64,000 bases of DNA. Origin: Chromera velia (lineage: Eukaryota; Sar; Chromeraceae). The translations under genes were made by a program, and so were the position numbers. The stretch covers positions 38,453 through 102,452 of the forward strand of contig JAHBMJ010001975.1 of NCBI GenBank assembly GCA_018398765.1. Reading direction: 5' to 3'. Shown here one piece after another: positions 53,071-63,578 of this stretch. The notes under the pieces were generated by a model, which searched no databases, was not told the DNA's origin, and saw only the letters and a list, made by a program, of their open reading frames with translations. Position 1 is the stretch's first letter. Each line of letters starts with the position of its first letter.

Positions 53071-53578
53071 TGTTGGGGCCCGTGCAAATCACTGTTGATT
53101 TATGGTTTGGAGAGGATTATAGTGGGTGTTATATATAGAAGGGAGACGTCCTTAAGCGTTGTAAGATCTCTGGGCTGGTCGAGGGAATATCGGTCTAATC
53201 GTTGTGTATCCTCCTCTTTGCGGCTCTTAATTCTCCTAGTATATACCCATTCTTTCATCTCTTCTCTTTGTGATGCATGCAGCTCGAATATGTCCTGTAT
53301 GGAAACAATAAATTGCATTCTACAGTGGGAGGGACTGGGCATCCTTGTTCGCTGTGGATTCTTCTTCTCCTACATCGTCTACAGTCCTGTTCTCCTCTTT
53401 CTTGTTCTGTGATCCTTTGCGTAACCGATTCCGAGATTGCAAATGCAATATTGGTAGCTTTTGCGGTGAGAGACCGACCCATGTGCACTCCATTGTGTTT
53501 TTTTGTCATGTTTACGTCTCTGGAGGGGTACAAAGGTGTCGCCGTGGTGGTAGGAAAATATGGGTAAGTGGCGTACCG

Positions 53579-54620
53579 TTATCGGTTTTCTACATCCCCC
53601 ATTTTGGTGTCTTCCTCTGTTTTTACCGTAGACACATGACAAGCAGTCCTAGGTGCAACCGATGCGTACTTCTTTACATCGTGCACAACAGCCTGAAATG
53701 AGGTATAATTTTTTGTACGTAAGGCAACTCTGACTATCTCGTTGTTTACCCCCTTGATAAAGTATCTAAGGACGTGTGGGTCATTTCTGTTTTTCCCGCT
53801 TTCGTTGCAGAGACTACGATATCTATTAATTGGCGGCATCTTCCAGGGATTCTCTCAGTTTTTGTTTGAAGGAGAAGAGTTTTTCTTTGGCGGAGTTTTG
53901 ATCTGCTTCGGTCAGTTCGTATTCCTTTATAAAGAGATCAGCAAGTTGGTCTGTATTTTTCAGGAGGGAAAGTTTGGATTGGGGAATCTGATCGAACCAT
54001 TGCTTTGCCTTTCCTGTGAGTGTGGAAGGAAAATAAATGTCTTGGAAATCAAAGAAGTTCCATCCCATTCGCTTGTGCAGTCGCAGAAGTCTTTCCTAAT
54101 ATGTCTTTGCTTAGGTTCTTTCCCCTGAAAAGGAAGGCAATTCCATCTTAACCTTGGGAAGGTCTCTTCTGTTTGGATCCTGAGGACAGGATTGGATGGG
54201 TGGAGAAGGGCTGTCCCTGCGTGATAACTCTATTTTCTACAAGGATGGGAATGAATGTCCCTTGCTCGTCTATCTTAAAGATAACCCCTTATCCCTGCAG
54301 GTCTTGGACGGCCTGCATATCAATGCTTTGGAGAGAGAGACTTCCTTGTGGTTGTTTTTTCCGTTTCCCTGTGGTGGTTCTCCTGGTGGTCCTCCTAGGT
54401 TCTCTGCTGCATTCTGGTTATTCGGGGGAGCGATTGGTTGTTCGTCCTGTTGTTCTAAGAGACTTCTACAGGTGCGACAAGCAGATCCGTTTGGAGGGTT
54501 AGGGTTTGCTTTCGGTTGGGCTTTTGCCTTGGCTTTAGCTTTAGCTTTCACCTTTGTTTGAGCTTTTGGCTCTGCCTTGGATTGTACTGTTGCTTTCGCT
54601 TTGGCCTTTGCGGATGGCAT
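53579..54620 (-). pseudogene. Retrotransposon gag-like remnant
   Basis: Three minus-strand frames follow one another. 54620-54270 is a Lys/Ala/Pro-rich N-terminus with the repeat KAKAKAKA. 54068-53826 is capsid-like (DIYFPSTLTGKAKQWFDQI, LADLFIKEYEL, a typical retrotransposon gag pattern). 53839-53579 continues in another frame (VLRYFIKGVNNEIVRVAL). The shift at 53826-53839, where EDAAN-stop overlaps MPPINRY, shows decay. No nucleocapsid zinc knuckle was found. Confidence 0.7.
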
Positions 54621-55009
54621 TCTGATGACAGGCGGTGCGCTTCTTGACTAGGCAGATGTAGTGATCAAATGGCTCGAGGTATATTGGCAGTCGGTAGTAG
54701 TAGGTGGAAATAAACTTTTCTTGGCAGGTGGTATCGAGGGAAAGGGTTTGATTAGCTCTTTTCGATAATCAGTGATATGACTTCACGCAGAGAGTGTATT
54801 GGTCGAGCAGGAAGGTGTTGAATCCCAAAGTGCTCCGTGAAAACTCGTAGTTCCTCCTGATCGCGATCTTGGTAATAATCCCTGCTCTCTTTTTACTGTT
54901 GGAGAGTTCCTCTTTCGTGGCTTTCCACCCAAGTATGAGGGGCAGGTACCCCTCAGGTGGTTGTGTGATAGTTCCTGCTTCCTCCTCTCACCGTCTTTTC
55001 AGGTTAGTT

Positions 55010-55485
55010 TCTGTTAGAATTTTAGACAGAGCTTCGCTATTTAGTCGGGATGTGATAGTGAGTGGCTGCTTTTTCCTCTTTCTCTCTTTTTTTTTTTCCG
55101 GTTTTTAGCCTAGTTTTTAACCGAGCTTCACCATAGGGTCTGGTTTTCCTGGAAGCGTAGGTTTTTTTAAGGAAAGCAGGAGGGTCGATTCTTGTCTGTG
55201 GGAGTTTTGGGCAGGGCTTCGCTATAAGGCCCAGTTTTTTTCTGAGCGTAGGGTTTTGCATAAAGGAGCAGAAAGGTCCTTAGAGTCTTCTGTGTGTTGG
55301 AGTTTTGGCCAGAGCTTTGCTGTGAGCTTCGTTTCTTTTTAAGGTGCCAATTCCACAAAAGGAATAGAAAGGTCAGTTTTCCCTGTGAGGGTTTTGGACA
55401 GAGCTTTGCCGTGAGGTCCGTTCTTCGTCTGGGCGCAGGATTTGTCAAAGCAACAGAAGGGTTGACTCTCGCTGAAAGCGTCACC
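55010..55485. repeat. Tandem array of about 85-100 base units
   Basis: Four to five diverged units share TTTTGGACAGAGCTTTGC..GAGGTC and a following GCGCAGGATTTTG..AAGGAGCAGAAAGGT word. They lie just upstream (minus-strand sense) of the gag remnant and could be a leader or LTR-internal array of the retrotransposon. No coding function is apparent, although the minus strand is open over part of it. Confidence 0.6.
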
Positions 55486-56417
55486 ACGTGTTCTGTACTG
55501 CTCCGACCTTATTCGTCAGAAGGCAGCCAGAATCTAAAGGGATCTATAAGGAACCTAGTCCTATGTAGAGACAGGATGTAAGTCCCGTGTAGCGTCAGAG
55601 TCTAACACTGAATACTGTGTCTAATACTGGTTGCAGGTTGATTTTCTCAAAAGCCTAAGGAATTGATTTCCGAAAAGTGCAGAATTGTTCTAAAGAATTG
55701 TCGATCTGATCTTGTTCAAAGTGTCACTTGGATTTCTGATTTTGTTTTGCTGATTGAAAGACTTTGTATCGCTCATTGAGTCTTCCAGAAAGTCTTTTAC
55801 GCATGCGACAGTCCATTTTTGGTGTGATGCAGGCCGTGGTTGGTTGGCTCGGCCTTGGCTCGGCATGATTTTATCTCGGCATGGCTCAAAAGACTTCTAA
55901 GTCGAAAGACTAGGTCGTAAAGGACTTTAGCTCAGCTTTGCTCACGGTATAAGTCTTTTAGCTTGGCCTTTCTCACTGCATGAATTCCATATTAGCCCTG
56001 ACTAGAGCTTTATATGGCTCGATCGGGTATCTCAGTATTGCTTGATCGGGTATTATTCTAAGTCTAGGCCTTTTAGTACTTAGGGTCTATTCTCAGTCTA
56101 GACCTTCTAGTACTTAGGGCCTATTTATTTCTGTTCTTAAAGTTTGGGGTTCCACTACTACATACTACTAGTAATACTACAGGTATGATTGAAAGCCAAA
56201 ATTTATACGATCTTAGTTTTTTACAAAAATAATGCATGCAGTAAAATCAGCATTCACTCTCACTCTTTTTATACAAAAAAAGCAAATAACATCCATTTTT
56301 TTCTTTTATGTATCTTTTATAGTTTAATTTGCATGTTTTATGAAAAAATGTTTTTCATCATTTATATTTTGTGTTTTTGGTCAATTCACACTTAGTCTAG
56401 ACCAGTGAACCTCGAGT
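55486..56417. other. Intergenic block, AT-rich on the right
   Basis: The left part repeats short phrases such as CTCGGC/TTGGCTCGGCATG and GTCTAGACCTTCTAGTACTTAGGG (twice, 56056-56082 and 56096-56122). From about 56150 it becomes strongly AT-rich up to the stop of the phosphatase-like gene. No gene was seen. Confidence 0.55.
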
Positions 56418-58190
56418 TCACAGCTCCGCAGCCCCAGAAGCGGAGGAAAGCACTACAAACCTTCTCAAACTTCCATCTTGACCACTCTTTTTGCTATCCC
56501 CGGCGCCATTCTGTGCTCTCAAACTGTCACTCCGGCTCGATCCCTCCGAATCAGAGGCCAATGGCACGACGAAGGGCGAGTCAGACATCGACACACCCTC
56601 ACAGGACTCGGACGCCTCCTCAGCTTTCCTCTCTGCCCCCTCACCCTCGGGCCCACAGTGCACTCTTGGGGGCGGATGAGTTACGTCATTGACGGTCACC
56701 CCTGCAGTCGCAGTCACAGTCTCACCCGCCTCCGCCAGCTCCCCCCAACTACCCACCGAGACCCAGTCCAACCCAGCAGAGGCAGGTCCTGGACTGCCGG
56801 GACCGTCTCCAAGCGGCTCAAGTTGAAGCAGCATATCGGAAGGAACAATCAGATCTCCTGCTGCGTTATCTTCAGGGACAACCGCGGCCGCCACAAGTCC
56901 CTTGGCAGGGAAAAGGGGCGACACAGTGACAGAACTGTCCTTCCCCCGTTGTCCCAGCTCCTTCTTTTCCCCTCCTGTGTGCTCTGACCTTTCCTTCTCT
57001 CTATGCCAATGTCGCTTTGAATCACGAACCTCCAAGTTGTGGCACTCACGCATCTCCCAGTGTTCAAACTCCCGCATCCCCTCTCCGACGGTGCTGGAAT
57101 GATCTCCTCCAGGACTCATCGACTCTGAGAAATTCCACGCCCCTTTCCCTTCCGCATGACGATCTACCTTTACCAACCGATGCTGATCGTGTCTCCATGC
57201 CACCAGCATTCTGCGAAGGTGCAGGGAGGTGAGGCAATTCCAACTGCTTCCGTACTTGTCTGCCTTTGCCCTCTCGATTCTCTGAAGGACCTCCAGGGGG
57301 TCTCTGGCAGTGTCCCCCTCCTCGAGAACGGACAGACAGGCAGCAGCCACGGCCACACTGCGATTGGCACCTGCCACACAAACGAAAAGTACATCTGAGT
57401 CTGTGCACAAGATGGCATTCATGCACTTCACAACGATCTCCACGAAGGAGGAGAACGAACAGTCCCACTCCATCAAATCTGCTTCGAACAGGTCACAGTC
57501 AGTCAGGTGCACTCTATGCCTGCTGAAGTTGCACACAAGCCCCTGGAATGAAGAGGAATCGAGGCAACTTAAGTTTCCCAAAAAGTATCGCCGAGAACCG
57601 CTGCAAGGAATCTGGATCATTCTTCCCTCAGATAACGCCCCCTTCTGACGTCTCCGATGGGTTGGATGCCAGATCGACGGCACAGTCGCTGTCTCTGCCC
57701 AACTATTTTCACTTTCGCAGTAGAATTTGATACGCCCATTATCGGCCTTTCTCTGCCCTCCCTCTTCAACACAGTCTGCCTCGTCTATCCACTGAGACCC
57801 TGAAGTGCCCTTCTGTTGTCTTTGTTTTCCCCTCACGTCTCTGAAGGCTTTGCACTCCTCCCTCAACTGAACGAAGTCCACGCGACGACGACGGCGTTCC
57901 CACCCCCAGCCGGGCCTGCACGCACCTCCATAGGAAGCCCGTCTGTAGCTCACAGGGTTCCCTCCCTTCAGCAGACGCGGCATATGCCTCGAGTCCGCCC
58001 GTGTGCCCTGACGCCTCGATGCCCTCTCTTTCTGGAAGTTGAGTCGTTTGTGAAAACCGCGTGCCTTTGGATCCGTATTCGATTGGTCCTCCTCAAAAGC
58101 ATCTTCGCATGGAGACACGGCGATGCGGGGATTGTCTTTGTGATCGTCTTCGGGCATAATGTGAATGTCTTGAGGGGAATAAGAATACAA
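56418..58190 (-). CDS. Dual-specificity phosphatase-like protein with variant active site
   Basis: A single open frame of 590 residues starts at an ATG ending at 58190. The N-terminal 190 residues are basic and disordered. A DSP-type fold runs from about 200 (RYFLGNLSCLDSSSFQ) through a short beta-alpha region to VLFVCVAGANRSVAVAAA (about 267-284). This keeps the C-x5-R phosphate loop (Cys271, Arg277, Ser278), but the usual His before the Cys is Val. It would be expected to remove phosphate from Tyr/Ser/Thr; the missing His might lower activity or make it a phosphate-binding pseudophosphatase. The C-terminal 240 residues are acidic, Ser/Gly/Pro-rich disorder. The gene is intronless, unlike most neighbours, and divergent from the WD40 gene. 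Confidence 0.75.
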   Translation of the reverse strand: MYSYSPQDIHIMPEDDHKDNPRIAVSPCEDAFEEDQSNTDPKARGFHKRLNFQKERASRRQGTRADSRHMPRLLKGGNPVSYRRASYGGACRPGWGWERRRRRVDFVQLREECKAFRDVRGKQRQQKGTSGSQWIDEADCVEEGGQRKADNGRIKFYCESENSWAETATVPSIWHPTHRRRQKGALSEGRMIQIPCSGSRRYFLGNLSCLDSSSFQGLVCNFSRHRVHLTDCDLFEADLMEWDCSFSSFVEIVVKCMNAILCTDSDVLFVCVAGANRSVAVAAACLSVLEEGDTARDPLEVLQRIERAKADKYGSSWNCLTSLHLRRMLVAWRHDQHRLVKVDRHAEGKGAWNFSESMSPGGDHSSTVGEGMREFEHWEMRECHNLEVRDSKRHWHREKERSEHTGGEKKELGQRGKDSSVTVSPLFPAKGLVAAAVVPEDNAAGDLIVPSDMLLQLEPLGDGPGSPGPASAGLDWVSVGSWGELAEAGETVTATAGVTVNDVTHPPPRVHCGPEGEGAERKAEEASESCEGVSMSDSPFVVPLASDSEGSSRSDSLRAQNGAGDSKKSGQDGSLRRFVVLSSASGAAEL

Positions 58191-58627
58191 CTACCTTCTG
58201 TTGCTAGTTCTGTTGTTTCAGCAGAACAATGCCGTCTCCGACCTTGTCTGTTGTTTAACGCTACTGTTGAGCTTGTAGACTGTGTGCAGTATGCAGACAA
58301 TCAGCGAATCAGGCCAGCAACGCTTTGTAAATCACGCGACATGCATGCACTGCTGCGTTGCAACAGTTATCGACTGAGTGAGTGATCGGCCTGGCTTGCA
58401 CTTTTTGAAATGCGTGCATGCAGAGACCCGCGATAAAATCGCGAATAATCGGGTGCGTGCGTCGCAGTTGTGCGTGCGCCCGTGCTTGAGGGGCACTTAT
58501 GGGGCACTTAGGAGAACAAATTATTAACTTGATATGCAGTGCAAAAATACCTGACCTGTCAGATCCTGTCAGAAATGTCGCTACTGACCACCCCCGCACA
58601 TCCCCGCACTGACTCTGATCTGTAGAC
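58191..58627. promoter_or_regulatory. Head-to-head promoter region with two TGCATGCA sites
   Basis: This is the 437-base shared upstream region of the phosphatase-like gene (-) and the WD40 gene (+). TGCATGCA occurs at 58342-58349 and 58415-58422. A short CGCGATAAAATCGCG inverted repeat is at 58430-58444. No TATA box is obvious. Confidence 0.5.
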
Positions 58628-61600
58628 ATGCCGAAGTTTCGGAGACAATTTGGGAGCGTGGAAGACAAGCTGCCTGCGTTTGCTGTGAAGTACCCGTCGA
58701 CAACGAGGTGGCGTGGTTGTTCGCTTTCGTGTTGCTTCTCAGTGACTCAGTCTGAATCGTCACAAGAGTGCTGTCTCGTTCGCCTGTTCCTCCAACCCCT
58801 GTAGACACACATCTGGTAGACGGTGTGTACGTGCATGTAAGACTGACCGGAAGTGATGGACTGGCTAAATGGACCCGCGGAGCACAAAATATTGGAGAAC
58901 GGTCATGGAAGATCGGTGAGTCAGTAAAGGAGATTGTGATGACTGACTGATTGACTGGCAGAGTCTGTGAGAATAGAGGAGGGGCATGGAAGGATGTGTC
59001 TGCACCTCCATCTGTTGAAGTGAAATCTTTGGACTGGATGTACCAACTGTCTTCTTCTGCCCCTATGTATATAGATGTCTTCACGATGACTTCAGATCCC
59101 CTTCCCTCAATGTGCATAGAGTGCTTGAAGATGCCCTGCAAGCATCCGAGTAGGGCTCATGCATGAGCGCGTGAATCCTTTTGTGCTGTGCGGGGGTGCC
59201 TGCAGGCTCTCTGTTTGGCCATCAAGGGAAACACCGTCGTGTCTGGAAGTGCCGACCATGGTGAGTCCCCCGGAGATCGCATCTGCATCATTGTGAGCAC
59301 GGGAGATACGGACTTGAGAGTGCGTGCGTGCGCCAGGCCGTGAGGAGGAAAGATGTCGACGTCCTCCGAAGTCGGGTTTGCAGTTTGGTTGAGTCTAACA
59401 GGCTTCAGGGAAAACGAATCAGATTGCCTTCCTTTTTTTTCTCTTGGTTCTTCTTTCCTCTTCCTGCCTCCACTCCTCCCAGGTTCCCTTCCTTCCTTCC
59501 TTCCTTCCTTTGTGGCCGCCCTCCCCGACTTTCTTCGTTCTTTCAACCTTCCCACCTATCCCCCTCCCCTTCTCTTTTCCCTTGCAGGGCTCCGTATGTG
59601 GAACTTTGAGAGTGGGTCCTTCCAGAGGGAACTGTACGAGAAGAAATTCGGACACGCGGAGTGGGTGACGTCATGCGATTTCACAGCGTCAGTCAGTCTG
59701 TTTGTCGTTCTATACGTTTCGATGCTCCTATTTCGATCAATCTACTGCGTATTTCTTCTTTACAAGAAAACATCCTGAGTGAGTCACCAGTTTTGTCTCA
59801 GGCAGGAATTGTCACCTCTAGTTTGAGGAGGTACGTGTGTTTCGGAGTGCCGAGGCTACACTGTTCTGATGTTCCTGTAGCCGTTTCCTTTCTTTCTTTT
59901 TCGAGTCACATTTCCTTCTGCGCCTTCAGGTATTCCTTTCTCTGCTCCAGTCCGGTGACGCAAGATATTCTCATCTCTCGTCCTCCCCCCTGTTCTCTCT
60001 CCCCCCCCCGCAGAGACGGACGCGTTCTGAGTGCTGGGATGGACGCCAAACTGTGTCTGTGGGAGAAGGGAGCACCGAAATGCGCACACCTGACGGGACA
60101 CAACGCTTCCATATCCAACGTCAAAGCAGACGCAAGTCAGTCAGTAAGTCAGCTGATCATCTGCAGCAGACAGACAAACAAAAGAGTCGGCGGGGAGATG
60201 ACAAAGCCCTGGCAGCAGACTCGACAGATCTTTTGTTTCCTGCCTGCTGGTGTTTGGTGCCTTTTCTTGAGGTGGAGAAAAGGGTCGAAAAAGGAACGTT
60301 AAGCCAGAGCGTGATGACGAGAACAGGGAAGAAGTTTTGCTTATCGTTCGACGTTCCTGACCGTCCCGTTTCTGTCTAATCTTCCTTCTGACCTGATTAG
60401 TTTCCTTTGCCTGCACGCCCAAACAGGCGACATTGCCCTGACGAGTGGATACGACGGTCTGGTGATGATCTGGGACCTCTCTTCTCGTCGTGCGGTGGGG
60501 CTTTTGGACTCCTCTTCTTCGTCCTCTTCTGGGAAGGGGGGGGGCAGGGGGGGGGAGAGGGAGGGGTCTAGGGAGAGTGGGTTGACGTCGTTGCTTTGGA
60601 GGAATTCTCTGGTTGTCACGGGGAACAGACAGGGACTGTTGGCTTTTTGGGACCTCAACACTCAGCAGATGGTGTCATCAGTCAGGGCACATCAGGTTGG
60701 TAGCGAGGAGTGCACACAGAAAAACATTCCTGAAGAGATGTACAAAGGCAGGCAGCAGATTGACTCGATCTTGTAGAAACAACCAGATAGACACATGGGG
60801 GGGTACTGAATGCATGCAGCATATATGCCTCCTCGAACGCTTCCATTTTCATGAATTTCGTTTTCCAAAGGCACATACATCACTTGTTCATAACGCTGAA
60901 GAACAAAACCTTCCTCTTCTGCCCCCCCCCCGCTTCTGCAGGGTCAGGTGGGTCCTCTGACCCTGGCCTCCTCCAAATTCTCCGTGAGGCCCCAGGGAGG
61001 AAGCCCCGACGCGCCCTGTCCCGTGCCTGCAGAGTCCCTTGTCTGTACGGGGGGGGCTGCTGATGGGTGAGTGAGTGAGTTGCCGTACATACATGCATCT
61101 CTCTCTCTCTCTGTGTGTGTGTGTGGGCGCGCGGGCGCGCGCTTTTGGATACAGTGTCTTACTCCGCGCGGTGGAGACGATGACAGATGCCCTCCTAGCC
61201 TCTGACGAATTGATTCTTTTTTTTGTCGACGCTGGTTTTCTCTTGTAGCCGTGTATGGAGATGGGAAAGACACAGCAGGAGAGAGAGGCATTCATTGGTT
61301 GACTAGACATTGTGTGTGTACAACCGTAAGTGGGACAAGAAGTTTCTGCATGTCGGAGAGATTCTCTGCGACAGGGCGAAGGGGGCAAAACGAAAGGCAG
61401 AGAGAGGCTCTGTCGATTATTTGGAATTTTGTCTCCTTTAATTCAACTGTTGGTCTGACGAGGGTCCGTGACTAGACACATTTGTAGTTTGACCGAGCTC
61501 CGATGCAAGACCGAGACAGAAACGAAGCCCCAACATGAGAAGAGACAGGTACAGGTCGAATACAGGATACATAGATTGATACAACGACTGCCTGCATTTC

Positions 61601-62448
61601 ATCTGTTTCCTCTTCCTTGCAGCCGTGCACTCGCATTTGACCCCCGTTCCGTCTCCAAGCCCGCCATGTCCCTCTCGACTCACAAGGGCGCCATGACAGC
61701 TCTAGTCCTCACCCCGGCCCTGCACGTACTCACAGGTGCGTGGATCAAGAGCTGCAGTGAGATTGCTGTAAAGGGAAGACTTATGGATCAGACGGGCAAA
61801 AAGTGCATTGGTAACCCATTTAAAAGAGAAGAAATTTCCTGTGGGGGGCTGATGTCTTGACTGTGTCTCAAAGGAGTGGACTCAACACATTGTCTTCCGC
61901 TCTATTTTGTCAATCTCTTCGTGTGTGTCTCTCTCTCTGTGCAGCTGCTGCCGACGGGAGCGCGTCTCTTGTGGACCTTAGGAAGGGCGCGAGCGGTGCG
62001 GTGCGAGATCGGTGGTGTCTGCCTGCAGGGGAGGGGGTCACGTGTGGGTGTCTGGGGGGACCGAAGGGGCGTCGCAACGCTGTGATTGTGGGGGGTTCGA
62101 AGGGGAATGTGTACTGTTTGGGTTTGGAGCTGGGGGCAGTGGAGGAGGAGACGGGGACGGCGGGGGAGAAAATGCCCCAGTGGGGGTTCGGGGCGTGCAG
62201 TAACGGCCCTGTGCACTGTATGCAGNGGGGGGGGGGGGGGGGAACGGACAGGGAGAGGAGAGGGAAGGAGAGGTGCTCTCGGAATGCAGCTAGAAAGTGT
62301 GTGTTGGAAAAGAAAGTACCCGTCCGTGTGCATGTATGACAGATGCGGAGAGACGAAGGAAGAAAGAGAATTTCCCTGAAAAGAACGTGGAATGAGACAG
62401 GCAAAGAAAAATACTGAGGTTGGCAGATGCATGCGTAAGTGTCTGTCC

Positions 62449-62500
<52 letters not shown>

Positions 62501-62745
62501 GTGTGTGTGTTTACATGTGCATGTGCATGTGCATATGTCCGCAGGCCTCCGAAAGCGGGTCATCTCTGGTGTGTGGAGGAGAGGACGGGAATGTTTGTGT
62601 TCTTGAGTTTGGGGCTCCTGGAGTACCTGCACATTCTTTCGCCTCACCGGACCCTGACGGTTCTTCTGTGGCTGCAAGCTCAGATGTTTTCTCTCACAGA
62701 GGATCAATAGGTGGGGGAAGAAGGGGACAAAGAAAAGATTTTTAG
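58628..62745 (+). CDS. WD40-repeat protein
   Basis: Exons 2-9 are 59206-59260, 59588-59687, 60014-60135, 60427-60695, 60942-61066, 61623-61735, 61945-62225 and 62545-62745, with consistent phases and a stop at 62743-62745. A likely first exon, 58628-58684 (MPKFRRQFGSVEDKLPAFA), brings the total to about 440 residues. Blade motifs are TVVSGSADHGLRMWN, HAEWVTSCDF..DGRVLSAGMDAKLCLW, GHNASISNVK..IALTSGYDGLVMIWD, LVVTGNRQGLLAFWD, ESLVCTGGAADG, HKGAMTALVL..LHVLTG..ADGSASLVDLR and SLVCGGEDGNVCVLE. These suggest a seven-bladed propeller scaffold. A Ser/Gly insertion (about residues 130-155) splits one blade. The family is not identified and the N-terminal junction is uncertain. The donor of exon 8 falls on an N and a poly-G run at 62226, so it cannot be read. 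Confidence 0.75.
62226..62242. other. Ambiguous base plus poly-G at a splice donor
   Basis: A single N and sixteen G follow the CAG that should end exon 8 of the WD40 gene. No GT is present in the assembled sequence, although the phase and the next exon require a donor here. The simplest explanation is collapsed or lost sequence at a G-run. Confidence 0.8.
62452..62510. repeat. (CTGT)n(CT)n(GT)n microsatellite in WD40 last intron
   Basis: A compound repeat lies directly before the last acceptor of the WD40 gene, repeating the CT-then-GT architecture seen before other acceptors in the window. Confidence 0.85.
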
Positions 62746-63578
62746 TGAAGAACTGCTGTTTTTTCAATGTATGATCATCAAGAGGGTGCATGCAATCAAT
62801 GATTCATTAATAATGCTTTAAAATCATTATAGATTCATACAGTTTTAATTTTTTGGGGGAAGGATATATTAGTCGTCTTAGACTCGTCTATATAAATTTA
62901 ATCTTACTGTGTCACAGTCTGTGTGTATAACTATGTATAACTCTAAGTATAACTTTAACGTGACGATCGCGGGCAGTGTGTAGCAGCACTGCATGCCTAA
63001 AAATATAATAATTATAAAGGCAAATCCACCCTCAGGTGAGTGCCTTATCGGATCTTATCGGGTGTTCTGCCACAGTTCTGACCATGTTCAGATGTTGGTG
63101 TTCACTCAGGCAGTGGTTCTTAGAGTGGTTCTTGATAGTTCTTAAAAATCATGTGCAATTAAAAATTTTTGTGCAAATTTCCGATACTTTTGAAGGCGTT
63201 GGATTTACCCGAGCTGCCCTCCAAAGATATACAAACTTCATTCTTACACTTACTTTTACGCACGCAAATTAACAAACTTCTAGACAAACTTGTAACTAGA
63301 CTTGCAATTAGGAATTACAGCTAGTGTAAAACAGTGTAATATATCTAAGTAAAAAAACCTAGAAAAAAACTAGCAAAAAACGAAATAACAATTTTAATTT
63401 AAAGAAAAATCCCAGAAAAAAATGAATCTTTAACTTCATGTTTTAAAATTTCAACGTGATCGAATCACTGCGTGTATATACGTGTATGAAAGCTAGAATG
63501 AAAGGATATGAAAGGGTGTATTCTGAAGTCATCAGTGACTCATCACTGAGTCGCTAGCTGAGTTGTCTTGTCTAGTTA
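62746..63578. other. AT-rich intergenic block between WD40 and ankyrin gene 3' ends
   Basis: This is a tail-to-tail interval with strongly AT-rich composition beginning about 15 bases after the WD40 stop and running almost to the ankyrin stop. It has poly-A/T and TAATAAT words. No ORF or RNA gene was recognised. Confidence 0.6.

Larger units (their letters stand above)
46142..54640 (-). mobile_element. Decayed Ty3/gypsy-type LTR retrotransposon (composite)
   Basis: On the minus strand, reading from high to low coordinates, the order is gag-like (54620-53579), protease (49706-48750), reverse transcriptase and RNase H (48719-47373 and below) and integrase zinc finger (46609-46415). This is the gag-PR-RT-RH-IN order of Ty3/gypsy elements. 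The body is interrupted by a LINE-like insertion between two copies of a roughly 262-300 base segment (49534-49795 and 52275-52574) and by an AT-rich stretch at 52590-53060. The integrase core (46142-46418) is in the opposite orientation. Frames carry stops and shifts, so the copy is dead. I could not define long terminal repeats. Confidence 0.8.

Noticed and set aside
58581-59141. 186-codon minus frame across the first WD40 intron
   Set aside because: Antisense to the WD40 gene, overlaps its first exon, and shows no domain.
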